This document shows positions 1 to 10,627 of a DNA stretch of 64,000 nt, in pieces. The DNA lies in the NCBI GenBank assembly GCA_030141605.1, contig JAQGDQ010000112.1, forward strand, positions 549,225 through 613,224, written 5' to 3'. Numbering within the stretch: position 1 is the first letter of the stretch; the number at the start of each line of letters is the position of its first letter. The position numbers and the translations under genes were made by a program. The DNA is from Tubiluchus corallicola. Lineage: Eukaryota > Priapulida > Priapulimorpha > Priapulimorphida > Tubiluchidae. A model generated the notes under the pieces. That model was not told the origin of the DNA and ran no database searches. It saw only the letters and a list, made by a program, of their open reading frames with translations.

Positions 1-837
1 AAAATACATATGCTTAATAGGACAGTACTCAAACTACATATACTTACTTGATCATGCTCAAAATACATGTGCCTACTTGACCGTACTCAAAATATATATG
101 ATTACTTGTGCACAAACTTGTCAAAACTGTGACCCAGCCATCAGGATTTAAGTGATTTTCAGTTGTTGCTAACATTACATCCATTGTGCTAACATTATTG
201 CATGTGTTCTTGCTGTGTTTGACTTATTTCAATTTTTTATTTTTCTAAAAGAACATATTTCTTTGCAGCTTTTCTGCCATGATGGTATATTCGTTCTTTT
301 CCAAATAAACTGCACATTTCATAGTAATTCTGTCAGCATCATCATCATCATCATATGCCCATCACGTCTTCAGTAGACACTGGGCAGGCAGAATTCTTAA
401 GTAAAAGAAATCTGCTCTTCAGATAGTTAAATGTAGCAGTTATCTAGCAAAAAACTAGACACTGCTATGCCAGTGTCTTAATGCACTACTTCTGGACAAA
501 ATAATTCTGTACTGTAATTTGAATACCATAAGTTAAAGTTTAGCATAACCTATTTAACTTTTCAAATGAAAATCCAAATAAACTGAAAGCCATACATTCA
601 GTTGTTTTCTTAATGCAAGCACATCATCTAAGTTACGATAAAAGATTACTTATATTTTGCAAAAGGATTAGTTTAGAGCTTTACTTGTAATGTGCACTGT
701 AATTTGAACTGTGATTTCAGTTTAGTTTAAAAAATTAAATCTCTCCATTGAATCAATGTTGTTTAGCATGTGTTATGGTAGATTAACGATGACTTAATGG
801 CAAGATGATTTTTGTATAGTTTTGTAACTTATTTCAG
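1..837. other. LIN54 intron (left end truncated)
   Basis: No exon seen. Positions 1-113 hold three to four degenerate copies of a unit of about 30 bp with the core ACTCAAAATACATATG. An ATC microsatellite at about 339-353 precedes a short GC-richer stretch that resembles the end of a retroposon. The rest is T-rich intron. Confidence 0.6.
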
Positions 838-1031
838 GCCAATATATTGTGTAACTATAAATGCAAATGTAAAGACTGTAAGAACTATGAATCAAACGAG
901 GAGAGAAAGTGCTTAACTGCAATGATGGATGTTGCAAATTCCAATTATGAACATCAGGGACCAATTCAGGCGAGTAAAGCAGTCAGTTCATTCCAGCGTA
1001 GATCAGGACGATCACCAACTAACAGAGAATT
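838..1031 (+). CDS. lin54: LIN54 exon: end of CXC repeat 2
   Basis: The acceptor ATTTCAG precedes 838, and translation in the frame starting at 838 gives [18 protein letters not shown], with the zinc-ligand cysteine spacing of the CXC domain. It ends in phase 2 at 1031, followed by GTAAGC. The downstream part (about 40 residues) is a linker of low conservation. Confidence 0.92.
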
Positions 1032-2413
1032 GTAAGCTCAGTTTCATTTTGCGCAATTATTTCTCTACGATTTTTATAGTTCAAGAATAATTAAACAATT
1101 TAGAGCTGTCACAGGTGCAAATTCGAGTTCTTATTGTATTCCAGGTCCTCATTAGACTCCTCACTCACAAAGTCCAAGTTCAAATCCTTTATTTTTTTTA
1201 TTTCAAGGTAAAGTGTCGCTTATATTGAGGTGCAACTGACTATTTCTTTTAAGCATAACAAATGTTAAAAATAATTATTGAATTACATAAAACTTATTGT
1301 ATTTGAGAAATATTGATGTATTTAATGTCGCTGAAGATAATTTATGGGGTGCATCTTTATAATCGTAGAGACAGATTGTGCAAAAAGGGGGAACTCGAAG
1401 AAATAACTGGAATTGACAGATTTAGGGAGCACTATGAGCTCTTTTTGACACCAGTGGGATTTGCACAAGCCATCCGTGTAATTAGAAAAATATTGTGGCT
1501 ATTTTATTCTAAATTTGTTGTTTAACTAATTGAGCAGTTTCATCTAATTTGCCGATAACTACTTTTTAAGTTTTAGCATATCTAATTAAATCACGTGCTG
1601 CTTTGCAGCTTCTTGAATGATGATTTTGGAAGCCATTTTATTTTACGATTAGTCAGAAAGTTTTATTTTTTGAATCTTACACCATTTTCATTTGTATAAT
1701 TTGCATGTCTTTTTTCAGATTAACTAAAATTTGCACAGCAGGCCTATATAATGTGTTACAATTTGCCCGTTACAAGAGTAGTACATGAGAACGTAGTCTT
1801 TGTCATTGACTGCTAAATGAGCTGTAATTAGCAATCAATTAATTTTTTCTTAATAGTTGTGTTTGTTATACATGTGTATTAGTTGTGTATTTCGAAGATT
1901 GCTTCGGTCCCTTTTTTATTTCTTTTTTTAATTTTCTACAAAATTGTTGATAATGTAGCTTGTACATCGAACCTCGAATCATTACTTTTCCGCTTACCAA
2001 GTTTTCAGCCTTCATGTTCGTGTTTGTCTGTGACCTTATATTTCTCTTGACCAATGTCCGACTTTGGCCTTAGTATTGACTTTTATCTTGACCTTAATGT
2101 TGCCCTTTGTCTTTCATTTTTGGTACTAAGTGCGTACCACATTTTTTCATTTTATTTTACATTTAGGCTTCCATTTTCATTCATCACACGTGAAGTCATT
2201 GAAGCAACCTGCTCATGCATGATGGCTCAAGGTCAAGAAGCTGAACAGGCTGGTATTTCTCGCGCTATGACGGAACAAATCATTTTGAAGGAGTTTGGGC
2301 AGTGCCTATCTCAGATCATCGAATACGCACGTAAGACTTATGGAGAACAGCACATTCCGACAATGGATTGTAGTGATTCCATCTTTCAACCTGCAGAACA
2401 ATGTGAGTGTTAG
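838..2413 (+). CDS. lin54: LIN54-like protein, 3' part (two terminal coding exons)
   Basis: Two exons, 838-1031 and 2167-2413, join in frame across a GT-AG intron (donor GTAAGC at 1032, acceptor TTTAG before 2167; the Leu codon is split 2+1). The first carries the end of the second CXC repeat ([15 protein letters not shown]), matching MCSSICKCIGCKNFE of animal LIN54. The second carries [17 protein letters not shown] and the following helices, matching the conserved LIN54 C-terminal region (LPFTFVTKEVAEATCNC in vertebrates). LIN54 is the DNA-binding subunit of MuvB, which recognises CHR elements in cell-cycle promoters within DREAM and B-Myb complexes in the nucleus; that role is family knowledge. 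The earlier exons, including the first CXC repeat, lie left of the window. The last 14 codons and the TAG stop (2411-2413) lie inside the first unit of a 45-bp tandem repeat, so the tail may be lineage-specific. An alternative end through the GTGAGT donor at 2403 cannot be excluded. Confidence 0.93.
1032..2166. other. LIN54 last intron
   Basis: Bounded by GTAAGC and TTTAG. It contains no further exon matching the gene. An open frame at 1313-1525 resembles nothing known and has no splice support. Confidence 0.7.
2167..2413 (+). CDS. lin54: LIN54 terminal coding exon
   Basis: Begins after TTTAG with the third base of a split Leu codon and encodes [15 protein letters not shown], then [12 protein letters not shown] and [16 protein letters not shown]. 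These are the conserved C-terminal helices of LIN54. It ends with [16 protein letters not shown] and TAG at 2411-2413. The residues after MDC are read from a minisatellite unit. Confidence 0.92.
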
Positions 2414-2590
2414 TGTAGTGATTCCATCTTTCAACCTGCAGAACAATGTGAGTGTTAGTGTGGTGATTCCATCTTATAACTTGCTTGGCAATGTGAGTGT
2501 TAGTGTAGTGATTCCGTCTTTCAACCTGCAGGACAATGTGAGTGTTAGTGTAGTGATTCCATCTTTCATGCTGCCGAACAATGAGTATTA
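2371..2590 (+). repeat. 45-bp minisatellite overlapping the LIN54 stop codon
   Basis: Units start at 2371, 2416, 2461, 2506 and 2551 (the last partial), an exact 45-bp period. Each begins TAGTGATTCC or a one-base variant; the first four contain AATGTGAGTG, a consensus-like 5' splice site. Unit 3 is the most diverged (ATCTTATAACTTGC). The LIN54 reading frame enters unit 1 and stops in it. A second frame stays open for 98 codons (2295-2591) with a 15-residue period, but only because 45 is a multiple of 3. Confidence 0.95.
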
Positions 2591-2975
2591 GACAAGAATG
2601 GCCTTTGTGATGTTGAGTCCCCATGAAATTTGAATTTTTACAATGTTGGGTTTTACTGCATACTATTTTTTCCCAAAAATTGCTTGGAATCTTTTCTCTT
2701 TTTGCTTGTTAAATGCTTCTTAGTGATAACGTGTAAAATTAGAATATTTGAATTTGCAGAATTTGTCAAGAGAATTGTTGGAAAAGTTGTATTTGTTTAT
2801 CAGCCACTTATGATTATTGAACCAATTGCTCTCAGTGTCATTTTATAACAGTGTAAAGGTGTAATACTATTTACACATTTATACCAAAGTAAATCACACC
2901 TGTCTGCTAAAGCTGTCTAAACAATTGGTATGAAAAGTATTTATATCTCTAGACATATCCGCATCCGAATGTAAC

Positions 2976-3145
2976 AAATGAGGACATCTTATGACTGTGT
3001 TGCAGGGTAACTAATGCTATTTTTGACTATTTGTATATTACTATGAAAGTCTATGGGTAAAAATGAGGATATCTTATGACTGTATTGCAGGGTAACTAAT
3101 GCTATTTTTGACTATTTGTATATTACTATGAAAGTCTATGGGTAA
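2976..3145. repeat. 85-bp tandem duplication
   Basis: Two nearly identical copies (2976-3060 and about 3061-3145), each starting AAATGAGGA and ending in CTATGGGTAA. They differ at only a few positions (for example GACATC versus GATATC), so the duplication is recent. It lies in the presumed LIN54 3' UTR or just beyond. Confidence 0.93.
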
Positions 3146-3419
3146 AGTGCCAACTTTGCAGTTTAAGGCCATACACTTCATACGTAGTGTCTTGTATATG
3201 TTTGCTAAACACTGCATAATAAACAAATTACAATTTTCTGCATTACCATTTATTATGGCACAGCACACCAAAATTTTGCATAATATTTAGCAATGGTTAT
3301 CTGTCTTTTGTGAAACTTATTCTACAGAGTAAAAATACGAGTGCCGTATTTTGTATCAGGTTCTGGGAAACTGATGAAAATATGTAAGTGGCAGCTGCAG
3401 CTCTCTCTATGTTGAGTGC

Positions 3420-4030
3420 TGCTACTGTTGCTGCTTATCACATATCCCAGAATGAAGCCAAAATTCTTGAAATCTAATTTGTGTTCTTTTTTGTTTTGTT
3501 CTATTATTATATTCTATTTTTGAGTGAGTTCTTCTTGTTATTTTATTTTTGAATTATTGTGTGAAACAGAACTATGCTTTGTATGATTGTTGAATTTATG
3601 TTGTTTTTATTTACACATGTGCAACTTACTTTATAATATTTTTTACTGCCTGTGCAGTAAAGTACTGCAATGCGGTATCAAAACTCCCCAAAACTAAATT
3701 GTTTTTGCTTTGCTTTTACTGCAATTTATTTTTATTGAATTATCAATTATTCTGTTTTTGAATTATTGTATGATCGTTGAATTTTTGGTGTTTTTATTTA
3801 TACATGTATGCAACACATTTTGTGCATTTTTTTTACTGCCTATGCCAGCAGTACCGAAAGGATGCCAAAATTCCTAAAGGCAATTTGCTTTTTTTTGGAT
3901 TCTTTTTTTAAAGGAACAATCCTAATTATTTTATTTTTGAATTATTATATGAATTATTGCACTTTGCTTTCCTTGGTATGATTGTTGGCGTATTCATTTT
4001 TTTCTTACTGATGTATAACAGTGTCTCAAA
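3420..4030. repeat. Degenerate tandem triplication, about 200-bp period
   Basis: Three diverged copies share in order TTTTTGAATTATTGTATGA, TTTTTATTTAYACATGT, TTTTTACTGCCTATG and a segment near CCAAAATTCC. The copies are imperfect and their boundaries approximate. Confidence 0.55.
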
Positions 4031-7000
4031 GTGATGTCTTTTCCAGTTCTCAGAAACCACATTTATTTCATTTTATCATTTATAAAATAGTACTAATGTA
4101 ATTCTTACAGTTACCATTGCATTTTTCAAAATGCAACCCATTACATTTAGAAATTACACTGACGAAACATAACTATTTACAGCTACAATTCCTTTTCTGC
4201 CATCAAAAAAGTTAAAAGTAAGCAGTTACAGTTGCTGTTTTTTGAATTAGTAACTGTTATTTGAAGTTATATATCTGAAGTTTGAAGTCTCGTGTGGGTA
4301 TGAGACCATTGAAATTCATCCTAGAATGAATTTATATAGCTGATTTGCGCTTTAACAATAATCGACTGTACTGTAGGTATAGTTGATAAACACCTGGTTT
4401 GACTCTAGTCAAATTTAACAGTAAAAGTAGCTGTTATTTCTGTTACAGATTACAAAAAAAGAACTAGACACAGTTACAAATTACTTCTAAAAAATTGTAA
4501 CTTATTACAGTTTGTCATTTCACAATTTTGGAAAGATTTTTTGGAACTAGTTACATGCAATGCGTTACCCCCATAACATTGTATTTTATATTTATATGAA
4601 TTAGCCTTCTGCTTGTTATGATTGTTAAAGTTTTTGAGCTTTTTGCATGATATATAATTTAAGGTATATAAGTTTTTGTTTACATTTACTAATGTTCTGT
4701 GGTACTTCTATGTCTACAATTTTACCTTTTGTAAGTTTGTTCATTGTAGTACAGTATTGGTTTTCTGATCAGTTTTTCGTTCCTATGCAACTTTCCTAGT
4801 TTTAGAACAACTTTGGTATTGTAGCATGTTTTTGAGTGTCTCATAATATTATGTTGTAGCATGCTCAGTTTTTAGCTAGGTTCGTCTTAGTGAATAAGTC
4901 TTGCCTAATGTCAGTGGTAACAATGATAATAGTTACTCTACAGAAATAAAAAAGCTACCTCCAATTTTGTATGATGTATGTAATAGAAGTATGTTTCTAT
5001 AACCATTTTAGCCTTATAGTACATATTTCTGGAGCAGACAGTGTACATTCTGCAGATGTTTTGATTATGTAGTTTTCCATATTTTCCAGATTGCTGAACT
5101 TTAAGCAATGTAAACCAGTTAGTTTTTTTTATTTCAAAACTATATTGTGGAACTATTTTATATGTGCATAGTAAACATCTGTTTGACGGTACGTCACATT
5201 TTTATTTCCTTATTTCATTTTGTTTTGTAAACATTTTTGCGAGTTTATTTTGAATTTTTATTGGAAACTAATAAATAATTCTTGTAAAATTACTATCAAT
5301 GGTATTTATACTATTCTATCTATCTATCTATGCTAGTATAATTGTAATTATTAACTGCATTTATAATAAACTTTTATTTTATTACAAAAGAATACTGAGC
5401 AACAGTAATAACAGTGGTAGTAGCCTAATAATAGTAGTAAACTATATTTGTGGTAGCTAGCAGTAATGATGGCAATGAGAGTAATAGCAATAGCTGCAGC
5501 AACAACAGCAATGCTAATGTCATCATCAACAACTACAGCTGTCGGTAAAGGTATGTTACAAAGCTATTATTTTGACAATGGTATTGGATTTTACCTGAAA
5601 CATCATGCCTGTCCGTTAGTTGAATATTAACCACATTTTTAAAATTATATTTTATTACTGACCAAAGTGCTTGTTTGACATTGCCAGAAAATTGCTAAGT
5701 CTATGTTTCAAGATTATTAAGAATAGAGTTACAAAATCCTAGTGAGATTCTAAACATAAAGAAATATTTTAAGCTCCTACATGTAGATTAATATTATTCA
5801 TTTTTGTTCTTATTGGATATTGTATGAGCTAGTAAACTTTTAAAATAAGGTGGTGACGCCATGGTTTGGAGAAACGGTATAAAACAGGTGAGCGTTACCA
5901 GCGTAGCAGCGTAAACACGTCTGCTCAGGTTGGAAACCAGTTTGTCCATTGATCATTGAGCATTCAGCATTTGAGCATTGACCATTGAGTATTGCATGCA
6001 GAAGGCATCTGGATGTAATGACGAGGCAATTTCATGGCATGCATGAAGGTGTCATAAGTTGGATTTATTTGAGGATGCTGTTGCATGATATCTTTAGTGT
6101 GCTGTAATTCTGATGAATAATCTTCAAGAGAACTAAAGTCCTCAAGAACATGTTACATTATAATTCTAATAATTATAACATATATCATGTGTTATAATTA
6201 ACGTTATCAATGATTAATCACCATCATCGTCGCCAACAAGAAACAACCTTTCTTTGCGAGGCTTCCGCTGTCACAGTTAAGCTGCAGTAAGCTGTCTTTA
6301 TGCTTTGATTTACAAGGCATGAAATTTGGTTTGCAGATTTATAGTGATCAGGATGAAATTATGCCAGATATTTATCTTACACAGTACTTAACCAATCGCA
6401 GTTTGTTGGCTGATGAATTCGAGCAATGATCGTTCTCAGCAGGGATTCTTGCCTAATTCTTTCAAATATGCTTGTAGTTGCTCATAATTGCTTTTAGTCT
6501 GAACTGCAGAGCCAGTTTGGTGTTGCATTGTCATTAATGGCTTTTGTTGAAACTTTGTAATAGGCCTATGACATGATGTGAATGTCATTTATTTCATTAA
6601 TTCAGATTTATTAATGTAAAATAATTCTAAGTAATTATCATCACTGTAGATCGACAGGGCGAAATCTATAAGTAGGCTTTTTGCCCATGGTTGTCTCTCT
6701 TTGATAAACCTCTGTTATTTGTTTTAGCACAAGTTTTCGCTCTCGCGTTTTATAATTATGTAATCTCTCAAGTGGAAGTGCTGCCTAACGTTATAATGTT
6801 AACAAGATTTGCTTATCAAAATAAAGCAGACAGCAGCTCTGTGGGGTGGACGCTTGATAGCCACATGGTCTTTTTCCACCCTTGTCTCTCTGTCGTTCTG
6901 CACCCTGATTTATTATTAATTACTAATTCGTTATTGTATTATAAATTTTATGTATTGGAGAAATTAATAAATTCATTTCAGTTTAATTTTGTAGTAGTTG

Positions 7001-7584
7001 TGTTGACTGCTCACGCAAAAATGCGCTTCATCGGAATAGATATTATATGCCCATCCCCAATCCTTCCTTGGTTCAGGTGACCAGTTGTCAGTGTGCCACA
7101 AATAATGTTTTCCGGAAATAAAATGAACGTGAACAAAAATTCGATGTAATGACCACTTGCCGTTCCATCATTGGAACTCTTAGCAGATTTCCTGACGTCA
7201 CCAATATTATGTTTCTGCAAGTTTTCTTATTTTTCTCTTAAGGGGTTTAAACTACAGAAATTGCGACTGTTTTTTCTAGTTTCAATAGTTACGTATGTTT
7301 AGTAATCTACTGCCTTTTCATACTTGCAGGTAAATTCAGTAATTCGTCTCTGTATGGTATTTTAATAATTGCTAATGTGTATTAATTTCGTTCATGGAAA
7401 CTGTTCAGTAATTATTGTGAAATTCCTCAAACTCAAACTGGGTTAAAGTAATTAACCTGGTGCGATAGTGTTGTTTTCTAGAATAAATTGAAATGAAAGT
7501 CTAAGGAATAATGCCAGGCGTCCAGAACCAGAGGATTTGAAAATTACAGTCACAGATATTCTGGTAAAATCCGGAAACTTAAGA

Positions 7585-8335
7585 CGCCTTAAAGGCGCTA
7601 TTACACTTTCGCACCGCCTAGCTTTTTATAGGTTATTACTCGTTTTTAGGCTCGTAAGTCATCATTCTATTATTCTTACGTCATCAGTGAATGTTTCCGC
7701 TAATCTAATTGTAATTTAATCTTATTTAGGCATAATTACCAATAATTACGCTGTATTCACAGTTCGACACAGTATCGCCATCTTGTTTGTGTGTGTGGTC
7801 ACGTGACGAATTTCGTACTAGTTTATGCATTATCAGGGCCTAGCTTAAAAGGCATGTGACACACTTTCATCTTCACCGCATTTACGAAATAAAGAAAAAA
7901 CCTTTACTTTTTTATAATCTAATAGTGATAATACTACAGTAATAAATAAAATTAATGATAAATAACTGTAGTGGTCTAAAATAATTTCCCGCGATACGAT
8001 ACAAACTCCCGTAGCTGCAACCCTAATAATCATAAATTATGCGAAGAAACTAAAAATACAGGTTAAGGGCCAACACGTCACTGTGCGAGAGCGATTGCGC
8101 AGCAGTGATGTAAACACGGTTATTCACGTGCAGCTTTTAATGGCGGCAGTAGGTAAGTAATGCATGATTTTAATCTGATTTTAATCTGTACTTATAAAGC
8201 GTACGCAGCAATAATATTATGGGAATATGGTGTATATTACGCCTGTTGGTCTGCTTTCTGGCCTGCAGATGTGAAAAGAACCAATAGGCCAGGAAAAGCT
8301 AGGCGGTGCGAAAGTGTAATAGCGCCCGCCTTAAA
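7585..8335. mobile_element. 733-bp DNA transposon with 33-bp TIRs and 9-bp TSD
   Basis: The element spans 7594-8326. Its ends are perfect 33-bp inverted repeats (7594-7626 and 8294-8326) starting GGCGCTATTACACTTTCGCA. Directly outside both ends is the same 9-mer, CGCCTTAAA (7585-7593 and 8327-8335), a perfect target-site duplication. Nine bases is the usual duplication for Mutator-like elements and is also reported for Rehavkus and some Merlin elements, so the superfamily is a guess. There is no transposase frame inside, so it is non-autonomous. The interior carries promoter-like motifs and an ATG followed by a splice donor (8140-8158). Perfect ends and TSD imply a young insertion. Confidence 0.93.
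7776..8158 (+). promoter_or_regulatory. Promoter-like segment with ATG and splice donor inside the transposon
   Basis: CGCCATCTTG at 7776-7785 matches the YY1 site in the orientation often seen near start sites. GTCACGTGAC at 7798-7807 is a perfect palindromic E-box of the USF/TFE type. CpG-rich DNA follows (about 8080-8150). At 8140-8152 ATGGCGGCAGTAG runs straight into GTAAGT (8153-8158). This may be the remnant of the transposon's own 5' end, or a captured or exapted first exon. Its phase fits the JNK start exon at 19813. No transcript evidence is available here. Confidence 0.4.
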
Positions 8336-10483
8336 TGTCGCATTGCCCGAATTAAACGTTTATTCAACTAAAGTAAATAAAGCAACTGTGCTGTGGAAAA
8401 CATTACAACCAGGGTTAATGAGAATATTTGATGCTAGATATGCACTGGCGACTAGATCATTTGTATTATGTGTAATTATAGACATCCAAGAGCTTGCTGG
8501 CATTATAGAAATTTGTAAGTTCTTTTCTCATAACTGAGAGGCGTTTATTTAAATTTATGATGCTTAAAATACTATTTAAGCTTTTGTTTCTTGATTTGGA
8601 ACTGAGAGGATGAAAGTAAAATATAACAGTGATGGTGCACATTCGCACTTTTGATTTTCACTTCTTAGTTACTTATGCTGCAGCATTTTATGTACTGAGT
8701 GTGAATAAATAAAACGTGTCAGTTGAGCTTATAAGTCAGAACAGTTTGAAACTGTAGTTAGACATGACTGTTACATTCTAATCATTACTCGTGACTTACT
8801 GGCCAAAATAGTTAACTAGCATTTAGAAAGTTTTTAATTATGCTTACATGCAAATCACTTCAAGTTTTAGTTTAACCTTATCTAATTTGTAGAGTTAGTA
8901 GTAAATATAATATGTAATAGAATGTTAATTTGAGTGTTAATTCGAACTTTAGCACAAGACATGACATTTCAACCTATATTGAGATATAAGAAACCTGAAA
9001 TGCTTTGATAGCAGTTTGATGTGGGTGCAATTGAGCAATTTGCTCAGTTCAGTCTAAACTATCTAAAAGCTGCAGACTCATTAAGGTCATACACCCTATC
9101 ATCTCGCGGTATAATGACACTACATCCAGAAGTCACTACGAAGAACCCTTTGACTTCGGTTGCAGCTGTTCTTCCTTTACTCTGAAAATCAGCCAAGTGC
9201 AACCAGATGTAGGGCCTCACTCCCATGCACTACCTTAACTGTAAGTTTGCTTGTAGAAGTTGGTATAATTGCATTGTCTGTCATACAACTTTTACAATTG
9301 ATTTCAGTTCTGACTCAGTACTTTTATATTTGAGTTTTACATTCATCACTTTAGCAAAACAAAAAACTAAATTTTTAGTTAAAGTTGAAAATGTCACAGC
9401 GTTGCAGGTAAAGATTGTCTATGTTTGATACATAAAAGATACACATAATCAGGAAGTTTGTAATATGTAGAATTGGTAATATGCTATATATTTTTACAGG
9501 ACAGCTAAGAACTTGTGTAATTTTATGAAACTTTTCATGTTTGTGTTTTTGAGAAGTTGAAAGAAATGCTCAAGAAAATTTTTCAATGTTATGCAAAATT
9601 TTGAGAGGACTGAACAGGTGTTGTAAGTATCGCCATTTTTCGCTGGCATTATACAAAAAAGCATACGAAATTTGCATTCTAAGAAAAATTGATAAAATTT
9701 ACCTTGATCGCACGAATGTGTACTTCAGCTATCATGCAGTAACATGCTTTAGCTTTGTTTACTATGACGTCACAGCAATAATGTGACAGCTTTGTGAAGT
9801 CCTCAGACTAAAGCTAAGTCTCTGTGAAGAAATATATATCTATATATGTGTATATATATTACTGAGCTTCGTATACACTGGACAGCATTCAGAAATTGGT
9901 TGACAGAGTTTAGTAGCTTTTAAAAAAATGTTTTTTGTATGTCATAATGCAGGGTTCATAAGTCAGCATGGAAATTTGTTCGTTCTTATTGGCAACAATT
10001 CTGAAGCTTCAAAAATTGCTGAATTTTTATGACACCTTCAACAAAATGATGTGGGATGGTGGACACGTGGTTTTCAGCCACACAACTAAACTGAAATCCA
10101 TTTATTTTTCATTCTTGCAAAGTTTAGGATAGGCCTACTTATTAACTAATACTAAACTAATCTCTAATTGAATAAAGATTATAGCACCATAAAAGGATTT
10201 ACCGTTTCAGGGAGGATATTATTGGTTTAAATGTTAGTGAACATAATATCCGTCATTAATGGGAAATTACTTGAAAATATATTCATGTAAGCTTAGAACT
10301 GCCAATTGTTCAAATATAGAAATAAAAGCTAAATCATGTTAAGTAACCGGAGTGGGTTATCCCTGAATAATGTTCAGTGCTTTTGTTGTCAATCTTAGGT
10401 TTTTGTGGTTACGAAGAGATTGTGAGATTTATTTTTGGTCAAGCTTGTAAATAAATTTTATTGCTGTCTCAACTGAGGGTTTT

Positions 10484-10627
10484 CTTAATGAAAATAAGAA
10501 CCGGCATCCACTTAAGCAAAGACATGGCTTTCATTCAGACACAATATCTGTAGCATTTTGACCAATGTGTCTGAATAAAGGCCATGTCTTTGGTTAAGTA
10601 GGTGCTGGCTATTGTTTTCATTTTAAG
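10484..10627. repeat. Long imperfect hairpin (about 60-bp arms, 22-nt loop)
   Basis: The left arm (10484-10543) and right arm (10566-10627) are near reverse complements; for example CAAAGACATGGCTTTCATTC pairs with the complement of GAATAAAGGCCATGTCTTTG. The loop is 10544-10565. It could be a tiny inverted-repeat transposon or a transcribed hairpin. No clear target duplication is seen. Confidence 0.85.

Larger units (their letters stand above)
2591..7584. other. LIN54 3' flank and intergenic region
   Basis: No conserved coding sequence was recognised. Candidate LIN54 polyadenylation signals AATAAA lie at 3218-3223 and 5270-5275. The region holds an 85-bp tandem duplication (2976-3145), a degenerate triplicated block (about 3420-4030), a TCTA microsatellite near 5315-5333, and a short CATTGAG-rich repeat (about 5944-5997). 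A TATA-like GGTATAAAAC at 5876-5885 overlaps a possible short first exon, discussed in the findings. Confidence 0.5.

Noticed and set aside
2295-2591. 98-codon frame with a 15-residue repeat ([15 protein letters not shown])
   Set aside because: It is the minisatellite read in a second frame; the true LIN54 frame differs.
6691-7080. 129-codon open frame, the longest in the intergenic region
   Set aside because: Hydrophobic, composition-driven, with no recognised family, splice signals or conserved motif.
8140-8152. ATG at 8140 as the certain JNK start codon
   Set aside because: Attractive because of phase, promoter motifs and donor, but it lies inside a young transposon, and the ATG at 19824 already matches the family N-terminus. 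Kept only as a finding.
8160-8537. 125-codon open frame
   Set aside because: It runs across the transposon's right end and target duplication, with no homology; chance frame.
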